DNA from: Cyprinus carpio
Lineage: Eukaryota; Chordata; Actinopteri; Cypriniformes; Cyprinidae
DNA length: 64,000 nucleotides
NCBI RefSeq assembly: GCF_018340385.1
Contig: NC_056598.1
Location: forward strand, 1,671,666-1,735,665
Direction: 5' to 3'
Position numbers and translations under genes: made by a program. Shown in pieces: positions 47,639-57,620 of the stretch (position 1 is the stretch's first letter; each line of letters opens with the position of its first letter). Under the pieces are notes generated by a model. That model was given only the letters and a program-made list of their open reading frames with translations. It searched no databases and had not been told where the DNA came from.

Positions 47639-50600
47639 GTTCCCTTTCAGTTAGTCACTCTTGACTTCACATCGGTGACTGACAAATTGGGATCTCACTT
47701 AGAGAGTCCAATCCACTTCGAGTGTAAACTAAACGAGCCAATGCATATTAGCATGCAATGATTGCACCCAGCTGCCGCTGATCGCAGCGCAGGTTATAAT
47801 AAGGCAGCAGATGCAACACATTCTCAGCTTTTCTCTTTGGAACCGAGCGGTCAAATTGTTCTGCTCCTTACATCTGCTTTGAGGAAACTCAACGAGTTCA
47901 TCGCGCTCTTTAGAGCTCTCGTGTTGGCGGAATGGCGCTTCAAAGGCGGTGGTTCTTCCTGTGTCGAGTGAGTTGCACACATCAGACTGCACTATTCCCT
48001 GTTTGTGTTGCAGGCAGCCATCTCCCCTGTCGCTTCAGCTCTCTATCTCTAAAAGAGCATTCATGGGTAGACAACTTTTTAAAGACGCCTTTTCACCCTT
48101 GTGTTTCTCTGATTTGGTCGTTACCTGGTGCCAGGTGATAGTCACGATTGCTGCCTCACGTGTCTGGGTGTTAAACATGCTGAGGTGGAGTTTGTGGACA
48201 AGTCAAGCTCTCGTTGCGGGAAAATTACCGTTGCAGACCAGTCTCCGTTTCTTGCAAAGGGGCGGAGTTCCCGTGCCTCTGCCTAGATCTAGTGTTCCCC
48301 CTGGCAAGTGCCGGAGGGGGTACTACTTCTGACAGTAGCCGGACTGGTCTTACAAAATCTTGACAAAGAGCAGTTTCTTGTATCTCTGGGTCCCCGGAGG
48401 GGACGTGGAGTTGTGGACTGGCCAGTCTCAGATAACACTCACCCTCCTCTCTTTCCAGTGAGCAGCTGTGGGCGGTTCAAGAGTGCTACTTTTGAAAAAC
48501 GTACTACACACACACCCTCTGCCTGAACGCAAGTGTTACACACACGGTGACCCCACATCGGACCGGCAACAAGATGCCCGGGCCGGGTCCCTGCATTCCC
48601 CCTCGCTGCCCCACTATGTTGGTTGTTCCGTTGGTGCCACTTGTATGATATCTGGGAGCCTGGCTAACGCTCCCCAGTCCGTCTTGTTGGCTCCCTCAGA
48701 CAATCAGACTTGGCTATGCTTTTCAGTTCGCCCAGCATCCTCCCAGGTTCAGGGACATCCACTTCACTTCAGTGAAGGCAGCAGATACCCCTGTCTTGCG
48801 TGCAGAGATTGCAGTCGTACTGGTGAAGGATGTGATCAAGCCGGTCCCTCCAGCTGATATGAAGACAGGGTTTTACAGCCCTTACTTCTTTTTACCCAAG
48901 AAAGGTGGTGGGTTAAAGCCAATCTTGGTTCTGCACATCTTGAACCGGCCCCTCACAAGCTTCCATTCAAGATGCTCACGCAGAAGCACATATTCGGGTG
49001 GATCCATCCCCAAGATTGTTTTGCAGCAAATGACCTGAAGGAGGCGTACTTTCATGTTTCGATCCTGTCCCTGTCGCCCCGTGTCTTCATGAAAGTTGCT
49101 GAGAGAAAAGGACATTTGCGTTCTCAACTACCTTGATGACTGGCTCATACTAGCTCAGTCTCAGGATCAGTTGTGTGAACACAGGGACTTGGTGCTCTTG
49201 CACCTCAGCCAGTTTGCCCTTCGGGTCAACTGGGAAAAGAGCAAACTTTCCCCAATGCAGAGGATCTCTTTTCTTGGTATGGAGTTGGATTTATTCGTGG
49301 TGCCTTATTGGCCCACTCGGACCTGGTTCCTGGAACTGATGCTCCTCATGACAGCCCTTCCTTGACAGATTCCTCTAAGGAAGGGTCTGCTGACTCAGAG
49401 ATGGGGCACCCTGTGGCACCCGAGTCCAGACCTCTGGAAACTTCATGTCTGGTCCCTGGACGGGACGTGGAGGTTCTAGGTGCCATACCCCAGGAGGTAG
49501 TTGACACCATCACTTCGGCGAGAGCACCGTCTACAAGACACGCTTATGCCTTGAAGTGGAACCTGTTCATCAAGTGGTGCTGTTCTCACCGAAAAGACCC
49601 CCGTAAATGCCCGATCAGAGTCATGCTGTACTTTCTGCAGCAGGGGTCGGTGCAAAGGCTGTCTCCCTCCACCCTTAATGTTCATGTGGCTGTGATTGCT
49701 GCCAACCACGACCCCGTGGAAGGGAAGTCAGCGGAGAAGCATGACCTGATCATCAGTTTCCTTAGGGGGTGAGAAGGCTATATACTCCACAGCCCCCTCT
49801 GTACCCTCTTGGGACCTGTCTCTAGTGCTTAGAGCATTACATCAGGGCCCATTTAAGCCTTTGCAGACAGTTGAGGTGAAGTTTCTATCAATGAAGACTC
49901 TGCTCCTGCTTGCACTGGCCTCCATCAAGAGGGCAGGGGACCTGAATGCGTTTTCAGTCGACGATTTGTGCCTAGACTTTGCGCCAGCTGACTCCCAGGT
50001 AATCCTGAGGCCCTGGCCCGGCTATGTGCCCAAGGTTCCCACTACTCCCTTCAGGGATCAGGTGGTGAGCCTGCAAGCGCTGCCTCAAGAGGAGGCAGAC
50101 CCAGTCCTAGCTTTGCTTTGTCCCGTCAGAGCTTTAAGATGCTACATAGACCGGACACAAGGTTTCAGGACCTCAGACCAGCTCTTTGTGTGCCACGGAG
50201 GCTGGCAGAAGGGGAATTCCGCCTCTAAGCAGAGGATGGCCCACTGGATGCCATCAACCTGGTTTATCAGGCACAGGGTGTGCCCTGCCCGTTCAGGTTG
50301 CGAGCTCGCTTTTCTAAAAGTGTTGCATCCTCCTGGGCACTGGCTTGTGGCGCCTCTCTGGAAGATATTTGTAGAGGGCTAGGGAACCCCCAACATGTTC
50401 GCTAGATTCTATAGCCTTCGTTTGGAGCCAGTATTCTCCTGTGTTCTCACCTCAAATGGGTAGAAGCACTGAGAGGTTAGTGTCGGCTTGCTAAAACTGC
50501 TCCAGAGAGTCCGTACTGTAAACCCAGTCGAGCTCCTCCATCCCCTCAGCAGCCAGACGTGGCGGAACGTCCGGTGCCAGGCCCTCATTCGATGAATCCG

Positions 50601-51084
50601 TGAGAATCGGTAGAGGGCTGGGTTCCATATGTAGAGACCTAAGTGAATCCTATATGTGTAAAGAACACGGTATAGCCTCAGAGCCCGTGTTTCCCCATTC
50701 ATCGTTCAACAATGTGACGTTGAGAATGACCAACTGAAAGGGAACGTCTCGGTTACGTATTTAACCCTCATTCCCTGAAGGAGGGAATGGAGACGTCACG
50801 TCCCGTCGCCATGGCTTCTGTACCACCGCTGAGCGGCCAGGTCACCGGCTCGGCTTCTCAATGAAAAGCTGAGTATGCATTGCATCTGCTGCCTAATTAT
50901 ACTCGCGCTGCGATCAGCGGCAGCTGGATGCAATCATTGCATGCCAATGTGCATTAAAAAGTTTTTTTTTTTATTATTGTGGTTTTTTTTTTTTTATAGG
51001 GGTTATTATTATTCGTCGGTCACCGACGTGACATCTCCGTTCCCTCCTTCAGGGAACGAGGGTTACATATGTAACCGAGACGTT
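47639..51084 (+). mobile_element. DIRS-type tyrosine-recombinase retrotransposon, dead and internally deleted
   Basis: The plus strand holds an RT segment (G-F-Y-S-P-Y-F-F-L-P-K-K-G-G-G-L-K-P-I near 48870; Y-L-D-D-W-L near 49130), then a tyrosine recombinase (S-T-R-H-A-Y-A-L-K-W near 49535; S-I-K-R-A-G-D-L near 49920). Inverted terminal sequences (47640-47850 against 50880-51084) and an internal complementary region at about 50735-50810, both typical of DIRS, are present. The recombinase H-x2-R motif is altered and the catalytic Tyr region has a stop, so it is inactive. Insertion is at a GTT-like site without target duplication. Confidence 0.88.
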
Positions 51085-51358
51085 TTGTGAATACGGCCAC
51101 AGATCTTTGTACACAGCAGATCATTTCCAGAGGAAGCACTCTTTAGATATCTTGGAGATGTTTGTGTGCTATGTGGGATGGTCTCAGTCAAAAGCAGTAA
51201 AAAAAAAAAAAAGAATACAGAATTCTTTACAACCTTAAAATAAGTTCTTGATGAATGTGTATTGCTAATAAAACTTAACTTGCTTTTAAAAAAGCTAAAC
51301 TGAATGTGTTTCAGAGTGACATAACAACTGAATATTTTTTATTTTATTCTCACTTTAG
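51085..51358 (+). other. intron end before zinc-finger exon C
   Basis: Matches the sequence before exons A and B (CTTGGAGATGTTTGTGTGCT, AAAAGCAGTAAAAAA, AACTTAACTTGCTTTT) and ends in TTCTCACTTTAG. Confidence 0.75.
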
Positions 51359-52062
51359 ATTTGATGGTGAAAGCAAACGAAAAACTGAATGACTTTGACG
51401 AGAAGCACCATGACTATCAGAATTCCTCTGATTTCAGTTCTGAAGAAAAACCTTTTAGTTACTCACAGAGCGATGAGCATTTGAACCAAGAGCCTTCATT
51501 CACCTGCCCTGAATGTGGAAGGAGTTTCACACAAAAACAACATCTGACCAGACACATGAGAGCTCACACTGCAGAGAAGCCGTTCACATGTGTGGAGTGT
51601 GGAAAGAGTTTCACACACAACGAAAGGCTAAATACGCACATGAGAATCCACACCGGAGAGAAGCCGTTCACATGTCCTCAGTGCGGAAAGAGATTCACGC
51701 AGAAATCCAACCTGAACACTCATTTGAAGATTCACACTGGAGAAAAACCCTTCGCATGTCATCACTGTGGAAAGAGCTTCACATGTAAAGGAAACCTTAA
51801 TACGCATGTGCGAATTCACACCAGAGAGAAGCGGTTCACTTGCCCTCAATGTGGACTGAGTTTCACCAAGAAAAAAGTCCTTAAGAATCACATACGAATT
51901 CACACTGGAGAGAAACCCTTCACGTGTCTTCAGTGCGGAAAGAGCTTCACTCGGTCAGGATCCCTGAAAACACACGAGCGACTGCACATCACAGCGAAGC
52001 CGTATAACTGCGCTTCATGTAGGAGGAGATTCAGTTCATCAAGAAGTCTACAGATTCATTGA
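51359..52062 (+). CDS. tandem zinc-finger exon C (7 fingers), intact
   Basis: An unbroken frame from the phase-1 acceptor: D-L-M-V-K-A-N-E-K-L-N-D-F-D-E-K-H-H, acidic linker, then seven C2H2 fingers, the last ending at the stop (S-L-Q-I-H). The leader is shortened relative to B (K-E-E lost). The first finger keeps its final His (H-M-R-A-H), unlike A and B. With exon 37190 the product would be about 263 aa. AATAAA motifs follow at about 52166. The downstream MITE and flank are shared with 35.7-36.4 kb. Its intron would be 14 kb if it uses the 37190 leader. Confidence 0.85.
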
Positions 52063-52264
52063 AAAACATGCTGCTCGCTGGCCAAAGAAATGGACACCAG
52101 GTAAATGGTACAAAAGCCAAAAGTGGAGTTCTTCCCAAAGGACATGTTGTGGGGACTGAAGTATTAATAAATAAATAAAAAAAAGGACGATAAGACATTA
52201 AAAATATTATACATTTTAAATGTATGTATTGGAATTAATTTCCATTCATTTTGATTCTGCAGTT

Positions 52265-52760
52265 CTAACATGAACAAACATGAGTTTGTTTCTTCATCAG
52301 GTTTGTAGAAATGCAGCATTGCATCAGTGTCTCGGCAATGGATGCTCTGCAGTGAATGGGTGCCGTCAGAATGAGAGTCCAAACAGCTGACAAAAACATC
52401 ACAATAATCCACAAGTAATCCACAGCACTCCAGTCCATCAGTTAACATCTGGAGAAGACAAAAGATTAAACAAATCCAGCATTAAAATACGAGTCCATAA
52501 TCCATAATAACACTTCCTCTAGTGAAAAAGTGCATGCTGTTTCTCACATCAAAATCCACCACCATTTTATTTAGAGCTGTTTTGGACTGTAAACAGTGCT
52601 TGACCTCTGCATATTACATTACAAGCGTCTTAATGATTGATTTGTTTCATTCTAACGGCACCCATTCACTGCAGAGGATTCATTGATTAGACAGCGATGG
52701 AATGATGCATTTCTACAAACCTGCTGAAGAAACAAACTCATCTACATAGTCTAAGGATGT
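52265..52760. mobile_element. second copy of the inverted-repeat MITE, diverged
   Basis: TTTGTAGAAATGCAGCATTG at 52301 and AACGGCACCCATTCACTGCA at about 52653 correspond to the copy at 35.8-36.1 kb, with about 140 bp extra in the middle and a less perfect right arm. Confidence 0.75.
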
Positions 52761-53430
52761 TTTCAGCAAATGTTATTTTTTTGGTGAACTATTCCTTTAA
52801 TGTGATGCATATTTGTCCCTATCAAATAAATAAACAACAAATCTGTTCATTCTGAGAACTATTTATTCAGTTAAAAAGCACGGAGGTGATTAAAATACAG
52901 CTACCTGTAGAACAAGCAATATTCAGTTAGTTAAAATGTATGATATTGAAATAAAATTGGATTTATCAATGCTAAATACATAAACCTGGTTATTGTATAT
53001 TTAAACATTCATTATATTAACATTATTACAGAAATATGTTATCAATAGCGGTTTCATTTATGTATGACTGACAAATACATAAGACGAAATATAAATGTTT
53101 TTACTCAAATATCTGAGAGGAGCAAAACAGTTTGGAGAAGAATGTCTCTAAGCAAATATAATAAAATATATTACTTTTATAACGTATTTTCTTTTTTTTC
53201 TTTTTTTTGTGAAGTATGTTATATTTAAATGATCTGTGTGCACCTTAAATACAAAAATAATTAAGACTTTCAAGCAAATCTGACGTTACACATTAAACGG
53301 ACTGCATCGGTATATGAAACAGCATCAAGCAAGAATGCGGTAAAATATAAAATGAATGAAAGAAATAAGGAACTAAGTTATTCTGCTAGCCGATGTTGTG
53401 ATACAACTGAAATAACGCGAGAGACAAAAC
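52761..53430. other. flank shared with 36.1-36.5 kb, then AT-rich sequence
   Basis: 52850-53070 is the duplicated flank. 53190-53215 is a T-run. Nothing else was recognised before the promoter-like segment. Confidence 0.6.
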
Positions 53431-53624
53431 TGAGTTTGGATCACGTGATCCGGGCGAGTGATCACATGACCGCGGACACACCGAGGCCATAAAGAGTTCT
53501 GGAATAATGAACGAGGTTTTCTTCAAGGATCCCTAGTTTGGTTATTAATGCAATAAACGTTCTTATAATCGCACTGCATTGGAGTAAGTTATGAGGAATA
53601 CTGATGCAGCACTAGCAGCTCCTC
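53431..53624 (+). promoter_or_regulatory. promoter and non-coding first exon of the last zinc-finger gene
   Basis: A perfect 14-bp palindrome GGATCACGTGATCC (53438-53451) holds an E-box, and a second E-box-like TCACATGAC follows at about 53461. Downstream, a possible first exon ends at CCTC|GTAAGT (53625). A TATA-like CCATAAAGAG lies at about 53487. All assignments are by consensus only. Confidence 0.5.
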
Positions 53625-54053
53625 GTAAGTAGCAGAATTACAACGGATAATGCTGCTTCTGTCTCATTGTGACAGAAATAAACTCACAAAGTGCAAGATA
53701 ACGCATATGTGCAGCTACATCAAGAGAACACTGAACAATGGTCCTTAAAATATTATAAACACGTCCAAATGACAGATTGTCCGTTTAAGCAAAAATGGCT
53801 TAATATACAGATTTTGGTGTTTTATAACCAATGTTGTTTTTCAAATTTACCTCCATATTTGTATTTAATGTTTTTGTAGCTGTGTCTTGTAAAGTATGCT
53901 ATTCACTGTAAATATAAAAAAGATAAATGTTTAAAAAATGTGTGGAAGAATATGAATGTAAATACATAAAGATAGATGCTCTATATCCACATCACAATAA
54001 TGTGAATAAATGTATGCATGTGTAAAATAATAACTTTTTGTGTTTTTCTTTAG

Positions 54054-54256
54054 GTTTCAACACCACAGTGATCACAATTCACACCAATCCTTCAGTAAAT
54101 GCTGAATACTTGTACCGTCTGGTCGACTAGGAAACAAACTGAGATCTTCACAGTGTAATATTGTACAGCTGGAGTTTATTAAAGAGGAGACTGAAGACAT
54201 GAGTGATCCAGAACTATCACAAATAAAAAATCATGATGAAAACAAGGAACAGAGAG
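54054..54256 (+). CDS. leader exon of the last zinc-finger gene, with CTG in place of the usual ATG
   Basis: The acceptor TTTTTCTTTAG is at 54053. In the family frame it reads (CTG)-E-F-I-K-E-E-T-E-D-M-S-D-P-E-L-S-Q-I-K-N-H-D-E (54169 onward) and ends at G|GTTTGT, phase 1, matching 55080. The position that is ATG in the leaders at 6913, 7773 and 37193 is CTG here. The first in-frame ATG is at 54199, ten codons later. Translation may start there (239 aa) or at the CTG (249 aa). Confidence 0.75.
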
Positions 54257-55079
54257 GTTTGTGTACACAAGACATCAAACGTATATATAAAACAAAAACA
54301 TAAAACAATCAAATTGATTAATTTGTTAATGACTGTGGAGGAATGCAACCGGTCGACTGGAAGAAGTAAAATAATGTGGTTACAAATAAATTATGCTAAT
54401 ATTTATGACCAAAAAGTAGAATTAAATTCTGCTGCTTATGATGTAAATCAGTGAGATCTTTCTAACAGTAAAGCAGATGCTGATATTAAATGATATAAAT
54501 ATCAGTCGTGGCTCTATCTCTCCAGTAATAAGATGAGATGTAAATGATCCAAACATATAATGCAGTGATTGAGAGATGAAGAAATAAAGGCTCCTCAGAA
54601 GATGTGAGATGTTCTGGAGGCTTGTGAAGTTCATTCCTCCGCTGAGGAACAGTGAAAGTAAAGCTTCTGGAAACAAACGCTCCTCAAAAGATCCTGATGA
54701 TCAGATTTGAGACTATAAAACATGATTGATGGAGAATCAAGTAAAGCTGAGCTGCTTCAGTCCAGTAAGAGTTCATCTGGAGATATTACTGCAGTTATTC
54801 TGACCTTTACTTGATAAAAATCACTCAAGATCTGACGCCAGAAGCAGCAGCTGAAGCTGATTACACTGAAAGAGCTTTATTTTGATATTTAATTGGTTGA
54901 GGTTTGTCAGGATGTCACTCAAAGAGCTTTTACTTGATTAAAAAAAAACTGAGATTGTGCATAAATGATACAGTAGGCTTGATAGGGTTAAACAATGATA
55001 AAAGCATTATTATAGCCAAGCAGATCAAAATGTTTACTGACATTTTTTTTTTACCACCAATTTATTTTGTTCATTTTAG
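54257..55079 (+). other. intron of the last zinc-finger gene
   Basis: From GTTTGT to TTCATTTTAG. No recognised features. Confidence 0.8.
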
Positions 55080-55741
55080 ACCCATCGGAAAAAACAGAGG
55101 AAGGTGAAGACCTGAGTGAAGCGCCGTGGAGCCGTGAATCAGACCATCAGTATCAGATCACAGCTGGAGAAAAATCACTGAGTTCATCACAGAACGTCGG
55201 CCAACAGCGAACTAAAGCAAGCCAAGCGCGGCCGTTCACGTGCCTTCAGTGCGGGAAGACCTTCAAACGGGCCACGGATGTCAAAGGTCACCTGCGCTAT
55301 CACTCGGGCGAGAGGCCGTTCACCTGCGACCAGTGCGGGAAGAAATTCATCTTGGCGTCGCACTTAAAAACACACCTCTCCATTCATTCAAACGAGAAGC
55401 CTTTCTTGTGCTCTATCTGTGGCAAGAGTTTCTCGCGCCTCTGCACGTTCAAAGATCACGAGAACATCCACACCGGCGTGAGAGCGCACGCTTGCCCCGA
55501 GTGCGGGAACGCCTTCGTCACCGCCAACGCACTGAAGATGCACCAGCGCGTTCACACCGGAGAGAAACCCTACAAGTGCTCGCACTGCGGCCGGAGCTTC
55601 AGTCACTCCGGAGCGCTGAAGAGACACGAGCGCGTTCACACCGGAGAGAGACCCTACCACTGCCCTCTCTGCGGCCGGAGCTTCACTCAGTCCAGTAATC
55701 TGCTGACCCACGTCAAGAGACACTGTCCGAAGTCACGCTGA
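55080..55741 (+). CDS. C2H2 zinc-finger terminal exon (6 fingers), GC-rich
   Basis: The exon begins with two bases completing Asp and reads P-S-E-K-T-E-E-G-E-D-L-S-E-A-P, then a Ser/Gln-rich linker and six intact C2H2 fingers with T-G-E-(K/R)-P-Y-like linkers between most. It ends L-L-T-H-V-K-R-H-C-P-K-S-R and a stop. The coding sequence uses many more C/G third positions than the fingers at 44-52 kb, so it is an older or differently evolving member. The C-terminal K-R-H-C resembles the gene at 4.8 kb. The likely role is a DNA-binding nuclear factor. Confidence 0.92.
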
Positions 55742-55788
55742 TCAGACCAGGACCACGTGTGGAAGGAAATACAATAATCACCAGTTAC

Positions 55789-57612
55789 TAGGGATGGAAC
55801 CATGAACCATGAACCGGTTGAAAATCGATTCAAATCAGTTGAGATGCTAAACACATCGTGATTCATTTAGCGGCAGGAGTTTATATGAATGTGTGTCTGA
55901 GCGGAACTTACTGTCTTTAGAAAAGTTTAGATGGTACTTTTTCTTTTCATCTTGCCTCTGTATAAGGCATATTAAAGTTCATAAGTGCAGCGCTGCCTTG
56001 TTTACAGCTGTAACCAAGGAAACGCTTTAAGCTCCACCTGCTGCAGTGTTCATGCTTGCTTTGTTTACAGCGGTAACCAAGGAAACGCTTTAAGCTCTAC
56101 CTATTGCAGTGTTCATGCGTGCCAGCTTTGTTAACAGCGGTAACCAAGGAAACGCTTTAAGCTCCACCTGCTGCAGTGTTCATAAGTGCTTTGTTTACAG
56201 CAGTAACCAAGGAAACGCTTTAAGCTCCACCTGCTGCAGTGTTCATAAGTGCGTGCTTTGTTTACAGCGGTAACCAAGGAAACGCTTTAAGCTCCGCCTG
56301 CTGCAGTGTTCATGCGTGCTTTGTTTACAGCAGTAACCAAGGAAACGCTTTAAGCTCCACCTGCCGCAGTGTTCATAAGTGCGTGCTTTGTTTACAGCGG
56401 TAACCAAGGAAACGCTTTAAGCTCCGCCTGCTGCAGTGTTCATGCGTGCTTTGTTTACAGCGGTAACCAAGGAAACTCTTTAAGCTCCACCTGCTGCAGT
56501 GTTCATAAGTGCTTTGTTTACAGCAGTAACCAAGGAAACGCTTTAAGCTCCACCTGCTGCAGTGTTCATAAGTGCGTGCTTTGTTTACAGCGGTAACCAA
56601 GGAAACGCTTTAAGCTCCACCTGCTGCAGTGTTCATGCGTGCTTTGTTTACAGCAGTAACCAAGGAAACGCTTTAAGCTCCACCTGCTGCAGTGTTCATA
56701 AGTGCGTGCTTTGTTTACAGCGGTAACCAAGGAAACTCTTTAAGCTCCACCTGCTGCAGTGTTCATGCGTGCTTTGTTTACAGCGGTAACCAAGGAAACT
56801 CTTTAAGCTCCACCTGCTGCAGTGTCCATAAGTGCTTTGTTTACAGCGGTAACCAAGGAAATGCTTTAAGCTCCACTTGCTGCGGATAAGTGCTTTGTTT
56901 ACAGCGGTAACCAAGGAAACGCTTTAAGCTCCACCTGCTGCAGTGTTCAAGCTCCACTTGCTGCTTTGTTTACAGCGGTAACCAAGGAAACGCTTTAAGC
57001 TCCACCTGCTGGCAGAGAGTGAATCTGCGTCTCGTTCAGCTCGTCTGCTGTTTCTGTTTCATGCAGATATTTTTAATGTATAGTTTCACAAAACTGAAGT
57101 CAAATCATTCTGTTTTTGCTTCAAATTTAGAAATGATACAATCTAATTTAGATTAAAAACTGCTCGTGTTGCATGTATGCAGCATTTTTGTTTGGATCGT
57201 GATTAAAATGCAGTGGTTGCATCTAATTTTAAATGGAAAGAGCACAGACAAAGCCTTATTTTGTTTATATGAAGAGATTTATTTTATTTGTGTTATTTAT
57301 TTGATTTGGGCCTTGTTTAAAAATTTCAATTTAGTTTTGTTATTTACATTACATTTACATTTAGTCAATTAGCAGACACTTTTATCCAAAGCCACTTACA
57401 AATGAAGACAATAGCAGCAATCAACACCAACAAAAGAGCAATGATATACAAGTGCTATATTAGTATATTATTATAGTGTTATATTTCAATTTCAGAAAGA
57501 AACGTGCAGCAATTTGTCAAAGCAATAATGAAAGGACACATTTAATTTATAATTTATATTAATAAATAAATCATGAATCGAATCATGAATTGAGTGAATC
57601 GTTGCATCCCTA
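55789..57612. mobile_element. hAT-like non-autonomous element enclosing a minisatellite
   Basis: The ends TAGGGATGGAACCATGAACC and GAATCGTTGCATCCCTA are inverted repeats. The flanks CCAGTTAC (55781-55788) and GCAGTTAC (57613-57620) differ by one base, as for an 8-bp hAT duplication. The interior is mostly the 16-copy tandem array plus AT-rich sequence, with a common fish repeat core (ACATTTACATTTAGTCAATT) at 57349-57415. No transposase. Confidence 0.75.
55985..57010 (+). repeat. minisatellite, about 16 copies of a ~58-70 bp unit
   Basis: Each unit has GTGCTTTGTTTACAGC, GGTAACCAAGGAAACGCTTT, AAGCTCCACCTGCTGCAGTG and TTCATAAGTGC-like parts. Copies differ by small length changes (TTCATGCGTGC against TTCATAAGTGCGTGC). 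Several consecutive units have lengths divisible by three, so open frames run through both strands. They are repeat artefacts. Confidence 0.95.
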
Positions 57613-57620
57613 GCAGTTAC

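Noticed and set aside
48468..48857. Independent gene of 129 codons
   Set aside because: It is part of the DIRS element upstream of its RT region.
47639..51084. Endogenous retrovirus
   Set aside because: There are no LTRs, protease or envelope. The tyrosine recombinase, inverted ends and internal complementary region indicate DIRS.
55985..57010. CRISPR-like regular repeats and long open frames (for example at 56369 and 56692)
   Set aside because: The units are contiguous without unique spacers, the genome is vertebrate, and the frames exist only because some units have lengths divisible by three.
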